Shown: one piece after another, positions 43,637 to 61,016 of the stretch
Layout: each line of letters opens with the position of its first letter
How positions within the stretch are numbered: position 1 is the first letter of the stretch
Assembly (NCBI GenBank): GCA_027704905.1
Contig: CM051006.1
Location: 5,511,415 to 5,575,414 of the forward strand
Direction of reading: 5' to 3'
Origin: Muraenolepis orangiensis
Lineage: Eukaryota; Chordata; Actinopteri; Gadiformes; Muraenolepididae
DNA length: 64,000 nt
The notes under the pieces: model-generated
Seen by the model: only the letters and a program-made list of their open reading frames with translations
Told to the model about the DNA's origin: nothing
Databases searched by the model: none
Translations under genes and position numbers: made by a program

Positions 43637-46600
43637 TCAGGGAGCCTCTAACAGCAGAACCAACTTCTGCACAGGACGTTCTAATATGGACAGTTTGCTA
43701 AGGCGTTCACCCTTTTTATTTAAACACTTATCTCCTACTGAGATCTTGACCCTCCTCACAAGTCCATCTTTGCTGCTGACAGTCTCTGCGACTCTTGCCA
43801 GTTTCCATTCACCTCTGGGTGACAGAGCATCTGAGTCCATCACAACATCACCTACTTGTAGATTTCTTGTTGGCGTGTGCCAACTCTGCCTTGCGATAAT
43901 GTTCAGAAGATACTCTCGTTTCGAGCGACTCCAGAACTGTTCTGCCAGATACTGTACACGGCGCCATCTCTTGGCTGCATACAAGTCTTCCCTTACGAAG
44001 GTGCCAGGTGGAGGCAGTGCAGTGCTGGACTTCATGTGGATCAGATGATTGGGGGTCAGCGGTTCCATGCTGTCTGGGCTGTTCAAGTTATCAGTAGTGA
44101 GGGGTCGACTGTTTACTATGGCCATGGCTTCATAGAGTAGAGTCCTTAGTGAGGCATCGTTGAGTCGGCCAGGGGCGAGTGACAAGGTGGAGTTCAGGAC
44201 ACTTCGGACGGTTCTAATTTGACATTCCCACACGCCTCCTGCATGACTTGAGTGAGGTGCGTTCATAACAAAGTCACACTGTTTTTGTGACAGGAACGTA
44301 CTTAGTCTCTGTGTGTCGAGCTCTTGTAGAGCAGCTTTGAACTCGTTCTTTGCACCAACAAAGTTAGTGCCCTGGTCACACTGAATCTGTCGAACTGCGC
44401 CTCGGATAGAAATGAAGCAACGCAGGCCGTTGATGAAGGCGTCGGTGGACATATCCTCCAACATCTCAATGTGTATGGCCCTTGAGCTGAAACAGGTAAA
44501 GAGCAGGCCATATCGTTTGTGCCGTTTCCTTCCCTCTGTAGTGAAGAATGGACCGAAGCAGTCCATGCCGCTGTACGTGAACGGCGGAGATGGTTCTACG
44601 CGTTCCGCAGGTAAGTCACTCATTCTTTGGTTCTCTGTAAGTCTTCTGTGCTTACGACAGATCACACACTGACGGATGTATGAAGCAACTGCTCTGCTCA
44701 TACCAGGTATCCAGTAGCCACTGGATCGGATTTTGTTCGTGGTGAAGCCTTTTCCTTGATGGTTTGTCTTTTCGTGGCTGTGAGCTATTATGAGTCTTGT
44801 CACATGATGCTCCTTGGGAATGACGATTGGACGTTTGAATGAATCAGCGAGGGACGAGTGCTGGAGTCTTCCTCCCACCTTCAGGATGCCGTCTGTGTGT
44901 AGGAAGACATCGAGGTGGTACAGTTTGTTGTTATGTTGTAGCTGACTTCCCTTGCTCACAATCTTGATTTCCTTCTTGTATGCTTGTCTTTGCAGATCTT
45001 GGATTATGACACGCTCCGCGCTTTCCTGCTCACTCACTGTAGATAGAGCGGATGATTTGATCTTCTTAGCTCTTTGGATGAGGCGGGCTACAGCCTTGAC
45101 GGCTCGCGACCAAGTTGAGAACTTGGATAATCGGTCAGCGAGACTTTTCGGTTCCTGCGTGGTCTCTGTTTGCAGGGTCTGTGCCTTCTTTACTTCTGGA
45201 TCGCCTATGGACAGGTTCGGTGTTATGTCCTGTTGTGTAGGTATGTCCCTTTCCCAGAGAAACCTTGGTCCCGTGAACCAGTCCGATCCAAGAAGTTCGT
45301 TCACTGTTTTTCCATAAGATGCTCCATCTGCTGGGTTGTCATCCGTGGGGACGTAGTGCCATTGTTGGGGGTTGGTGCTATGGCGGATCTTCTGGATGCG
45401 GTTTGCGACAAATGTGTGAAAACGCTGCGCGTCGTTGTTGATGTAGCCTAAGACCACCTTAGAGTCCGTCCAGAAGTATTCTTTACTCACGACATAGCCA
45501 AGCTCCTCTCTGAGCATGTTGCTGATGGTTACCGAGACCACCGCTGCAGTTAATTCAAGCCTTGGGATCGTAGTCAACTTTGTGGGAGAAACACGGGCCT
45601 TTCCTATTACTAGAGAGCAGTGAATCTCTCCTCCTTGGTTCTTGACTCTCAGGTACGAGCATTGACCGTATCCGCTGGTGCTCGCATCAGTGAAATGATG
45701 CAGTTCCGTTTCTACGACCTCTCCAAAGCTGGCAGGGATGTAAACTCGAGCGATGTTGATTTTCTCTAGGTTGGTCAAGTCACGTCGCCAGCTCTCCCAC
45801 CGTGGTTTCAGCACCTCTGGCAGGAGGTCATCCCAGCCGGTGCCTTGGTGACACATCTCTTGAAGTATCCTTTTTCCATTGAGCACGTATGGCGCGAGGA
45901 AGCCAAGAGGGTCAAATATGGAGGCTACCATGGATAATATGCCTCTACGTGTCTCTGGCTGGTCTTTCAGATCGTTATTGAATCTGAAGCCGTCTTCTTC
46001 TATATTCCAGTGTATCCCTAGCGCTCGTTCCAGTGGCATGTCCTGGAAGGTGAGGTTCTTTGACCCAGTGTCTATTGCGCACTCTGATGGAGGCATACTC
46101 TGTAGGACAGCAGGACTGTTTGATAGAAACTTGTGAAGGCGGAGACCGCCTTTGGCGAGAATCTCCTTTGCCTCTTGTGCCAACTGAATGGCCTTTTCCA
46201 CTGTGTCCGTGCTTGTGACTCCGTCGTCCACATAGAAATCTCTGGCGATGAACTGGGATCCTGCTGGATAGGATTGCCTGTTTTCCTTTGCCAGGTATTT
46301 CAGGCCATAGTTCGCGCAGCCAGGGGATGACGCCGCTCTGAAGAGATGTACTTTCATCCGATAGTCTTGTGGTGGTGTGCTTGTATCACCATTTTTCCAC
46401 CAAAGGAAACGAAGATAATCGCGGTCATCCTCTTGGACATGGAACTGGTGCAACATTTTCTCGATGTCACACATAAGAGCGATAGGATGTTGTCTAAATC
46501 GTATGAGGACGCCCGTCAGGTTGTTCATCATGTCGGGTCCTGTCAGGAGATGTTCGTTCAGACTAGTGCCGCCGTACTTAGCAGAGCAATCGAACACTAC

Positions 46601-46867
46601 ACGCAGTTTTCCAGGCTTTTTAGGGTGGTAGATGCCATGATGTGGAATGTACCATCGTTCACCGTGAGTACCATCTTCGTGTACCTCTTCTACATCACCT
46701 CTTTCTATAATGTCTGCCATGTATGCTGTGTAGTCTTTCTTGTACCTTTCATCTCTGCTGAGCTTCCGTTGTAGATGACTGAGCCTGATCTCGGCGAGTT
46801 TTCTATTATAAGGTAGGAGTGGCCGTTGCTTAAAAGGGGAGAGGCATCTCATAGTGTCCTTGGTCAT
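43637..46867 (-). CDS. BEL/Pao Pol: reverse transcriptase, RNase H, integrase, DUF5641
   Basis: Uninterrupted frame of 1,076 codons. In order: RT with LRVVFDCSAK, then the catalytic FYVDD (about 46225-46240) of the Pao type; RNase H-like region with FTDAST (about 45690) and YFWTDSKVVLGY; integrase with an H-H-C-C zinc finger ending CVICRKH (about 44660), then catalytic Asp in GMDCFGPF (about 44555), Asp in QCDQGTNF (about 44360) and Glu in GGVWECQ (about 44235); finally DUF5641 (RRVQYLAEQFW, about 43950). All key residues are present. Pol overlaps the gag frame by 38 bases and lies one base forward of it, so expression needs a frame change or this copy has a one-base insertion. Acts in cytoplasmic particles, with integration in the nucleus. 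Confidence 0.95.
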   Translation of the reverse strand: MTKDTMRCLSPFKQRPLLPYNRKLAEIRLSHLQRKLSRDERYKKDYTAYMADIIERGDVEEVHEDGTHGERWYIPHHGIYHPKKPGKLRVVFDCSAKYGGTSLNEHLLTGPDMMNNLTGVLIRFRQHPIALMCDIEKMLHQFHVQEDDRDYLRFLWWKNGDTSTPPQDYRMKVHLFRAASSPGCANYGLKYLAKENRQSYPAGSQFIARDFYVDDGVTSTDTVEKAIQLAQEAKEILAKGGLRLHKFLSNSPAVLQSMPPSECAIDTGSKNLTFQDMPLERALGIHWNIEEDGFRFNNDLKDQPETRRGILSMVASIFDPLGFLAPYVLNGKRILQEMCHQGTGWDDLLPEVLKPRWESWRRDLTNLEKINIARVYIPASFGEVVETELHHFTDASTSGYGQCSYLRVKNQGGEIHCSLVIGKARVSPTKLTTIPRLELTAAVVSVTISNMLREELGYVVSKEYFWTDSKVVLGYINNDAQRFHTFVANRIQKIRHSTNPQQWHYVPTDDNPADGASYGKTVNELLGSDWFTGPRFLWERDIPTQQDITPNLSIGDPEVKKAQTLQTETTQEPKSLADRLSKFSTWSRAVKAVARLIQRAKKIKSSALSTVSEQESAERVIIQDLQRQAYKKEIKIVSKGSQLQHNNKLYHLDVFLHTDGILKVGGRLQHSSLADSFKRPIVIPKEHHVTRLIIAHSHEKTNHQGKGFTTNKIRSSGYWIPGMSRAVASYIRQCVICRKHRRLTENQRMSDLPAERVEPSPPFTYSGMDCFGPFFTTEGRKRHKRYGLLFTCFSSRAIHIEMLEDMSTDAFINGLRCFISIRGAVRQIQCDQGTNFVGAKNEFKAALQELDTQRLSTFLSQKQCDFVMNAPHSSHAGGVWECQIRTVRSVLNSTLSLAPGRLNDASLRTLLYEAMAIVNSRPLTTDNLNSPDSMEPLTPNHLIHMKSSTALPPPGTFVREDLYAAKRWRRVQYLAEQFWSRSKREYLLNIIARQSWHTPTRNLQVGDVVMDSDALSPRGEWKLARVAETVSSKDGLVRRVKISVGDKCLNKKGERLSKLSILERPVQKLVLLLEAP

Positions 46868-48870
46868 TCTCCTTTATTCCTTCTTTGAGTTTGCTCAGGA
46901 ACATGAGATCCTCTTGTGAGACCGTCTTGTCCTCTCCTTTGGTGTCCTTGAAATCTGACTCCAAGGCGCTTATCACATCCCTCGGAGTTGCGGGAGGGAG
47001 TTCCTTGACCGTGACTCTGTGACATAGGCCGCGTTCCGTTTCACCGTGGGAGGCTGATGAGCCGCCAACTATGCTCCATCCTAGATCTGTGAGGATGGCG
47101 TAGGACTCGTCGTCTTTTCCTGTTAATACCTTTCTTGGCGTAAGCGCTCTGGGACAGTTGTATCCAATCAGGAGTCCTACGTCGCAGCTGAGAAGAGGTG
47201 ACATTTCATCTGCGATCGATTTCAGGTGAGGCCATCGTCTTGCTGTCTCATGAGTAGGTATGTGATTACGGTTCACGGGGATGCAGTCCTTTGTGTATGC
47301 GGGAGGAAGATCAATGTGAGCGCTGGAATGATAGCCTCTCACACGGAGTCCAGACACTCTTTCACCTTTCATAATAACGCTCTCTCCGAGCATGGTGGTA
47401 AGTTTCAGTTTTACAGGACAGGCTTGAACTTGTAATTTGTTACTCACTTCGCTGTCGACGAAGGTGCTGTCACTTTGGGTGTCTAGTAATGCGTAGACAA
47501 GCTGTTCCTTTGCTGGATTTCTGGCAGAGGACACCCAGACAGGTACGATCATAGAAGTGCTGTCTGACTGGCCTCCCGTGGAGACCTTGTGTGAGATGGC
47601 TGTCGTGGTTTCATTGGCAGTGTTTGCCGCTGCAGCCGGTTCTTCAGTAGATCTTTCACGCTTCCTGTAACTTTCGTCGTGGAGACAGGTAGGGTGCCTT
47701 CCTTTGCACGTGTCACAGGCATGGCGGTGACGGCAATCTTTGGCGCCGTGGCCCGGTTTCAGACAACCGTAACACAGCCTATTGTCCTTTACATATGCTC
47801 GCCGCTCCTCCAGAGATTTGTCCTTGAAGCTTGAGCACTTTGGGAGTTGGTGTCTTTCCTCTTTACACCACATGCACGGGGACTTTCCTGTTCCTTTTCC
47901 CTGTGCGTCGTTGTTTACGGCGGTCTGAGTACTGAGGACGTTTACTTTACTTCCTTTCCTTTCCTTTGAGAATACTCTTTCATGAGTTGAAGTGTTTGAC
48001 TGGAGAGCATATAGGGAGGTGACTGGGTTGCATGATATCTCTGCTTCCATCGACACAAAGCCGGAAAACTGGGAAAAAGTGGGAAAGTCTTTACCTTCCA
48101 TGAGGGCCTTTGTAACTTGACGGTTCCATCGGGATGCGAGCCAGTCAGGGATCTTTTGTATGAGTTTCTGGTTTTCTTCACAGTCACTGAGGATTTCTAG
48201 TCCCTTCACGTGAGGCGTAGCTTGGAGGCAGGCGTTGAGGAAGTCAGAGTATGCTCTTAAACCTTCAGCATCTTTAGGCTGTATTTTCGGCCATTTTGAT
48301 AGTTTATCCCTAAAGGCTCTCTGGACGATGAATGGTTGACCGTAGCGTTTGTTAAGCTTTTCCCATGCATCTCTGTATGCCTCGTCGTCGCTTCTATAGA
48401 ATGTGCCTTCGTGGGCATGTAGCTGACGGAGACGCTTCCTTTCACGCTCTGCATCAAAGTCACCATCTACTTCTGCTAAGCGCTCATAGATTATTTTCAG
48501 CATGTCTTTAGTTACTGCTTCGCATGCATCTACTTTGCGTCTCATTTCATTTGTTACTGTTGTACGTTCTCTTATTTCACCGTACACTTTCATGACATCT
48601 GCAGTTCCCTTTTTAATAAGGTCTGCCATTTTAGCCATGTCAATGTCTGATATGTCTCTCTTTAAATCATTCTTGATTGTTCTGATAGAACCTTTCCAAA
48701 AGGCATATAGTGTAAGCAAGTCTTTTTTCTTTTTTATCAAGTTCATCACTTTGGTAGGCTAGCATTTTTCCTGTGGGCACACTAGTACGTTCAGAACGAC
48801 GTGGTAATGTTAATTCTGTAATGCTACTTTCCTTTATTTGGCTATCTGCCTCTTCCGTGGCGCCGTCCAT
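46830..48870 (-). CDS. BEL/Pao Gag and aspartic protease (N-terminal frame break)
   Basis: The 639-codon main frame spans 48749-46830. It holds the DUF1759-type gag region, a Cys/His-rich nucleocapsid part with a CYGCLKPGHGAKDC knuckle (about 47735-47780), then a retropepsin-like DUF1758 region with YALLDTQSDSTFVD (about 47455-47505), where the usual DTG triad reads DTQ. A more likely start is ATG at 48870 in another frame, which carries PRRSERTSVPTGKMLAYQ, as expected for BEL gag N-termini. The two frames exchange near 48710, next to A-runs. A single extra base there would explain it. The frame ends at TAA (46830) in a TTTT-AA context where pol takes over. Confidence 0.9.
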
Positions 48871-48994
48871 TTTGAATGTGGCCGCGTCTTTACTTGCTTC
48901 GATGAATCACCGTTGAACGCTGCAACTCACTGCCTTGTTCTTTGCCGTCCGTCCGTTGGCAGTTAGTTGTGGCAGGTGAAAGCAAAGTTCTTAC

Positions 48995-49634
48995 TGTAGC
49001 AGTCCCTCGAATAAAACAGTCTTTGACTGATGTTGACCATTTATTTTCCGTTCCTTCAGAATGATTTAACACCGTAAGAACTGTGGTACATAAAGTAGAA
49101 AAGGGGGGGGGGTAATTAGAACATATTCTCCGTAACATTCTCCATCACTTAACACACACGTTAGCTACCGAGAAGCTCTAAGCTAGGCAAAAAACATTAG
49201 CTACAACACAGAGCCAAACAACGGTTAGAAATGTGTTACACAAATTAAACAAATACATTTGTTAATGTTACAAATTGTTAAGTTATTATTGTTAAGTTCA
49301 CACCACATTAACATACCTTTTTGCTTCTTCGGGGGTTGCTATGATTAACACGAGAATCCTTATAAATATACTTATTCTAACTTTTCACGACACCACACTT
49401 TATCCTTCAACGTACTTTTTTCACTCCAACGAAAGCCGGGAGCCAAACCGGATGTTAACCTTGCTAAGTTGCCGCACAGTGCGCACACACCAAGCTTCCG
49501 TTTTTACAAAGTAAAAGTACTCAAAAGTTACAGGAAGTAAGAAAACACAGATAATTACACAGTATAACTAAAACATTGGAAATCTAAGTTCCTTTATAAA
49601 ATTATAATTAGAAAACTGAATTGGATCCTTTACA
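48995..49634 (-). repeat. BEL/Pao 5' LTR
   Basis: 640 bp; in element orientation this is the promoter-bearing copy. Followed on its right by the GTGAA target duplication. Confidence 0.96.
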
Positions 49635-49639
49635 GTGAA

Positions 49640-49830
49640 TATTCTGAAGAGTTCAAAAGGATCGTACTGTCCAGACAGTTGTCTATGTTTAGCCATCCAA
49701 CTCGGCTTAATTTATTCGCGGAGGAGAAAACAGTGACTGCAGAGGCAGATGGAACTGCTTTCCCCATCTTTATATAACTGCGCAACAGCGCCTCCCCCTG
49801 GACAACAGTGGTAGTCATGGCTACTCACAT
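49640..49830 (-). promoter_or_regulatory. Promoter-like, possibly an older LTR split by the BEL element
   Basis: On the minus strand there is a TATATAAAG box (about 49770-49778), then about 55 bases later AATAAA (about 49705). The segment continues across the BEL target site into 42840-42900. This looks like part of an LTR, but no partner or coding region was identified. Confidence 0.3.
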
Positions 49831-49899
49831 AAATCAGATACACAGTAACACAAATGCAGTCATAATAGATACATACTTCTATGTTATATCTTAACAAGT

Positions 49900-52070
49900 T
49901 GCCCATGTTTTATCACAGCCGGCTGTTTTGGACCTGGATGTCTGGCCATGGTTTTAAAAACATTTCTCGAACCCCTGGGTTTTTACAAGGTTGTGAACTA
50001 TGTGCTGATGAACGCATTGCCTGGTTCTCGTTTGACTTCACTTTTAAGACACGTCTGTTGTCTATTATTAAGTATCAACAACACTACGTGGTCTATTATA
50101 AGTATCAAAAGATACGGAATACGTTGTGTCATATTATTGTATGTATCAAAGCGGAGACGTCGACTCGTTGGGCACCGGCCACCGACGACGAGTCGCTCGC
50201 CCGGTGTTCCTATAAGTCCTCCATGCAACAACAACATGTCAACACACCAGAGAGGAAGGAACAATCCGTTTTCTTTGGGGGGGGGGGGGGTTGACAAGCG
50301 ATCCAGTTCCTATGTTGGAACGCTCCACCTCCCCCCTCCTCCTTCCTCCACACCATCCCCACCCCTCCATCATTACGCGTCACCGCCGCCGCCACCACCA
50401 CCACCACCCCCCCCCCCCCCACAGTCAGTAGCTCTGTGTCGGGTCTCCAAGCTAGGAGGGTCCCCCCCCCCAACCCAACCCAGCACCACCACCACCCAAA
50501 CCCACCGCTCTGGTTAACGAGGCAATTATGGATTATTTCCAATCTTCTTAAACCGTTTTTGGGGGGAATTTTACGAGCTGGTTTCTCTGGACGACTTGCC
50601 TCGTAGTGGGAGTCGCGGTTTCACTCGACTCGTTAGCTGAACGTTATTAATGCAAATCGCTTCGCTGGGAAGAAGAAGAAGAAGAAGAAACAAAACCAGT
50701 GGGGTCGTAGCTGCTAGCTTTGCCCACGTCGCTACCAGCAACGAGGACATTTGATGTGAATTGGACCGAATTTTTAAACACACACATCATCATCATACAC
50801 GTTTTCCGAATGGTGGATCTGTGGGAGGTCATTTTTTTTTACTCGCTGCTGGCTAGCCAGTTAGCCACCTCGTTTTCGTTAGCTGCCGTGGAGGCTAGCT
50901 CGTCGACTACTACCACCACCACCACACATCGCTGTTTCCTGACGGTGTAGAGAGCGATTTGTCGGGCATGTGGACGTAGCTTGTTGTTGTTGTTCGTGGA
51001 TATGGTGCCGAGTCGCTTCTTCTCCAAACAACGGCATCGTTTGGGCGACCTTTTTCCCGGATCGGTGATCCGATAAGGAGCATTTTGCACAGGAAGCCCC
51101 AGAACGATGGCAACATAAACACCAGCCGTGCGTGGATTGTTATTTTGTTTTTTATTACGGAATGCGAATCGACCAACGATCTGGTTTTAACTCCAACAAC
51201 AGAGACCCTTTACTAACTGGACATGTTTCACGCTGTGGTGTTTTTACACATCGTGTTTGATTTGGTTTGAACACGGAACAGGGTTCTCTTCTCATATCGG
51301 GTCAGTCAGTCGGTATCTGAGCCTACGACCTGATCAACTGTTGACTGTTGTTTTTTGGTGTGTGTGTGTGTGTGTGTGTGTGATTGTAAAACGACAATCG
51401 ATCGCCTCGTTTTTTCAGGTTAACCCCCAAACGTACGAATCGAATCGAAGTGGGGAGGGGGTGCGCTTCGTTCATATATGGACGTAATCCAAATTAGGAC
51501 CTACGATGATGTCAAAGGACCTGTAGGACTTTGACAGTGCTCCGCTGCAGCCCCTCAGTGAAGATCTACCTGGTGGAGCCCATAGCCACAAAGCACCGTG
51601 AGAGGCGGGGACCATACAACGTGAATCCAACGCAATCTGCATTTCCATGCAATCGTTGCAACTGCCGTGTTCCATGCACGTTGTGCCATGCACACTGCTG
51701 CGATAACAGCGTTTTTTTTGGGAGGAAATACAATTACACTGACCCCTGCAACCCCCTGATCATTCACGTTAACTAATCGATGTCTCTCCCCCACCCCCCC
51801 CCACCCCACCTTTTTTGGTTGAGAATGAGGTTGTTTTGAAACGGGAGTGTACCGAATAACACGCGTTGGAAGCAAACGACATTCCGGTTGATGGTGTTCC
51901 CTCTGCCACACACCCAGCGGTCCGTCATGCATATGTGCCCTGGATGTTGGTGAAAACATAAGGCTGACGTTCGTGGTGTTGCAACCCCCCCCCCCCATTG
52001 GAAGATATTACCCCCCCCCCCCCCCCGCCGTGTAATATTTGGTATCGATTTTGGTCGTCCGGGGCTGAAG
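49900..52070 (+). other. GRK3 upstream region and probable 5' UTR
   Basis: No coding exon. It contains homopolymer C and G runs (50277-50291, 50406-50420, 51977-52026), CCG/CCA triplet stretches (about 50380-50410) and ATG-poor GC-rich sequence near 51700-52070 ahead of the start codon. No TATA box is evident; a CpG-type promoter is likely but the start site cannot be set. Confidence 0.4.
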
Positions 52071-58678
<6,608 letters not shown>

Positions 58679-58795
58679 GTGAGTCTCCTTCAACTCGTCC
58701 ACCTGTCCACTCCTGAGACTTCAGCCGTGTCTTGTTCGTTTTGTTGTTCTGAATACGATGGGCTGCATTGTGGTACTAAAAGAAAAAAAGAAAAA

Positions 58796-58880
58796 AATAA
58801 TAATAATAAAAAATATTGATATATATCTCTATCTATATCTATATCTCTATATAGATATATCTATATCTCTCTATATATAG

Positions 58881-58949
<69 letters not shown>

Positions 58950-58975
58950 TATATATATATAGATGGATAGATATC
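58796..58975. repeat. (AAT)n and (TATC)/(TA)n microsatellite
   Basis: AAT units, then TATCTA units, then a long TA run (about 58885-58950) in GRK3 intron 2. Confidence 0.95.
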
Positions 58976-59138
58976 TATACAATGTGTGATGGCCCTCCTC
59001 AAGAAAGTATCCTTGAAATGATATGTCTATATACTTTCAATGATTCAACATTTGACTTGGCAAACGTCATATGCTCATTGAAGTAGGCCTCTTGATGGTG
59101 AAGTGTTTTCTTCAACAACAAGGCTGTCTTAAGAGGGT

Positions 59139-60145
59139 TCGGCGTTAGCTTTCTGCCTTCTGGTTAGGGTAAGCTCTCAGCTTCCTGGCTAGCGTTAGCG
59201 TGAGCTCTCTGCTCCCTGGTTAGGGTTAGCTCTCTGCTTCCTAGCTAGCATTAGGGTTAGCTCTGATTCCTGGTTAGTGTTAGCTCTGCTTCCTGGTAAG
59301 GGATAGAGTTAGCTCTCTGCTTCCTGGCTAGCATTATGGTTAGCTCTCTGCTTCCTGGTTAGGGTGAGCTCTCAGCTTCCTGGCTAGGGTTAGGGTTAGC
59401 TCTCTGCCTTCTGGTTAGGGTTAGCTCTCTGCTTCCTGGCTAGTGTTAGGGTTAGCTCTCTGCTTCCTGGTTAGGGTTCGCTCTCTGGTTCCTGGTAGCA
59501 TTAGGGTTAGGGTTAGCTCTCTGCTTCCTGGCTAGTATTAGGGTTAGGCTTAGCTCTCTGCTTCCTGGCTAGCATTAGGGTTAGCTCTCTGCTTCCTGGT
59601 TAGGGTGAGCTCTCAGCTTCCTGGCTAGGGTTAGGGTTAGCTCTCTGCCTTCTGGTTAGGGTTAGGGTTATCTCTCTTCCTCCTGGCTAGGGTTAGGGTT
59701 AGCTCTCTGCTTCCTTGTTATAGTTAGCTCTCTGGTTCCAGATCAGGTTTAGCTCTCCAAGATTTGTATTTGCCATTTGCAACAAGTACAATAGAAATGA
59801 CTGATGGATGATATGTATCTGATTCCTTGCTAGGGTTAGGGTTGGCTCTCTGGTTCCTGGTTAGGGTTTAGGTTAGCTTTCTGGTTCCTGGTTAGGGTTT
59901 AGGTTAGCTTTCTGGTTCCTGGCTAGGGTACGGGTAATGGTTAGCTCTCTGGTTCCTGACTAGTGTTAGGGTTTAGGTTAGCGCTCTGGTTCCTGGCTAG
60001 GGTACAGGTAACGGTTAGCTCTCTGGTTCCTGACTAGTGTTAGGGTTTAGGTTAGCTCTCTGGTTCCTGGCTAGGGTTAGGGTAACGGTTAGCTCTCTGG
60101 TTCTTGACTAGTGTTGGGGTTAAGGTTAGCTCTGCTTCCTGGCTC
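59139..60145. repeat. ~30-bp minisatellite containing TTAGGG words
   Basis: About 30 degenerate units of GGTTAGCTCTCTG-(C/G)TTCCTGG-(C/T)TAG followed by GGTTAGGG or CATTAGGG. It is interrupted by about 75 unique bases at 59752-59825. TTAGGG is the vertebrate telomere unit, but here it is one word within a longer unit. Confidence 0.9.
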
Positions 60146-60827
60146 GTCAGTAGCCGGCTAATCGCGTTAGCTGGCTAATCCGTTAGTGGGCTACTAATCT
60201 GGGCGACTGTATTTAACGGGGATCAACAGTCTCTGCTCACACCTATCTCCTTGAACCTTTCAACAGTTGCTTGTTTAGGTGACCATCCGCAGTGACCTTA
60301 ATGAAGTCAATCAATATGAAATCTTAATTATACAGATTAAATAACAACATACAAAGAAGCAGATGGGGTTAGTCGAGCAGATGGGTACCAATAGATATGT
60401 TATGCAGATTTGCCACAAGATTTGCACTGCGATTAAATGGGTTATGTTGCGGTAGTTTCCTCTTTATCATGTTGTAGAAACATGGAACAAATAGTATGAA
60501 TTATTTAAAAAAGCGATAGTTGGTTAAAATTTTGCAGATGCTAGCCCTCTGAACCGTCGTCTTTTAGGGATGACAAAACAACTCATCTTCTCCTTTTTGT
60601 ATTTATAGAAAAGAGAGAGACGGAACATTTCTGTTGTACAGACTGCTGCAAACACACAATTAAAGGGAAAATGTACCAATTGTCACCGGAATTACAAGCA
60701 CTTATTCTTGGAACACAAAAGTGCTGAAACTACAACTTTTTTTGTTTTTAATCTTTTGTATTGCTTACATATCTGTCATATTGTCCACATAGTCGCTCAA
60801 TGGCGTCTATAATCAAACAAACAAATC

Positions 60828-61016
60828 GTGAGGATTGAATCCTCTTTATTGGTCACATACATGAAGACATACAGTGAAACGTGTTCTCTGCTTTTAACCC
60901 ATCCTAGTATTAGGAGCAGTGGGCAGCTATTCATACAGCGCCCGGGGAGCAGTTAGGGTTAGGGTCTTCCTCAAGGACACCTCGACAGTTTTTGCTAGGA
61001 GGAGCCGGGGATCATC
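60828..61016 (-). repeat. SINE, minus strand (body of both SINE families)
   Basis: On the minus strand it opens with box B-like GATCCCCGGCTCCTCCTAGC and AAAAACTGTCG, as in 21916-22132. It then runs into CTCCTAATACTAGGATGGGT and the tail ACCAATAAAGAGGATTCAAT of 23804-24057. Confidence 0.8.

Larger units (their letters stand above)
42905..49634 (-). mobile_element. BEL/Pao LTR retrotransposon, nearly complete
   Basis: 6,730 bp with two LTRs starting TG and ending CA, and a perfect 5-bp target duplication GTGAA (42900-42904 and 49635-49639). Coding is on the minus strand in the order gag, protease, RT, RNase H, integrase, DUF5641. LTRs differ by only two substitutions, one G-run length and one 6-bp indel, so the insertion is recent. 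The primer-binding site was not assigned. Confidence 0.97.

Noticed and set aside
50385..50420. Coding Pro-rich exon
   Set aside because: The frame comes from CCA/CCG and poly(C) runs upstream of GRK3, with no start or splice support.
59139..60145. A true interstitial telomere
   Set aside because: TTAGGG words are not in pure tandem; they are embedded in a ~30-bp unit.
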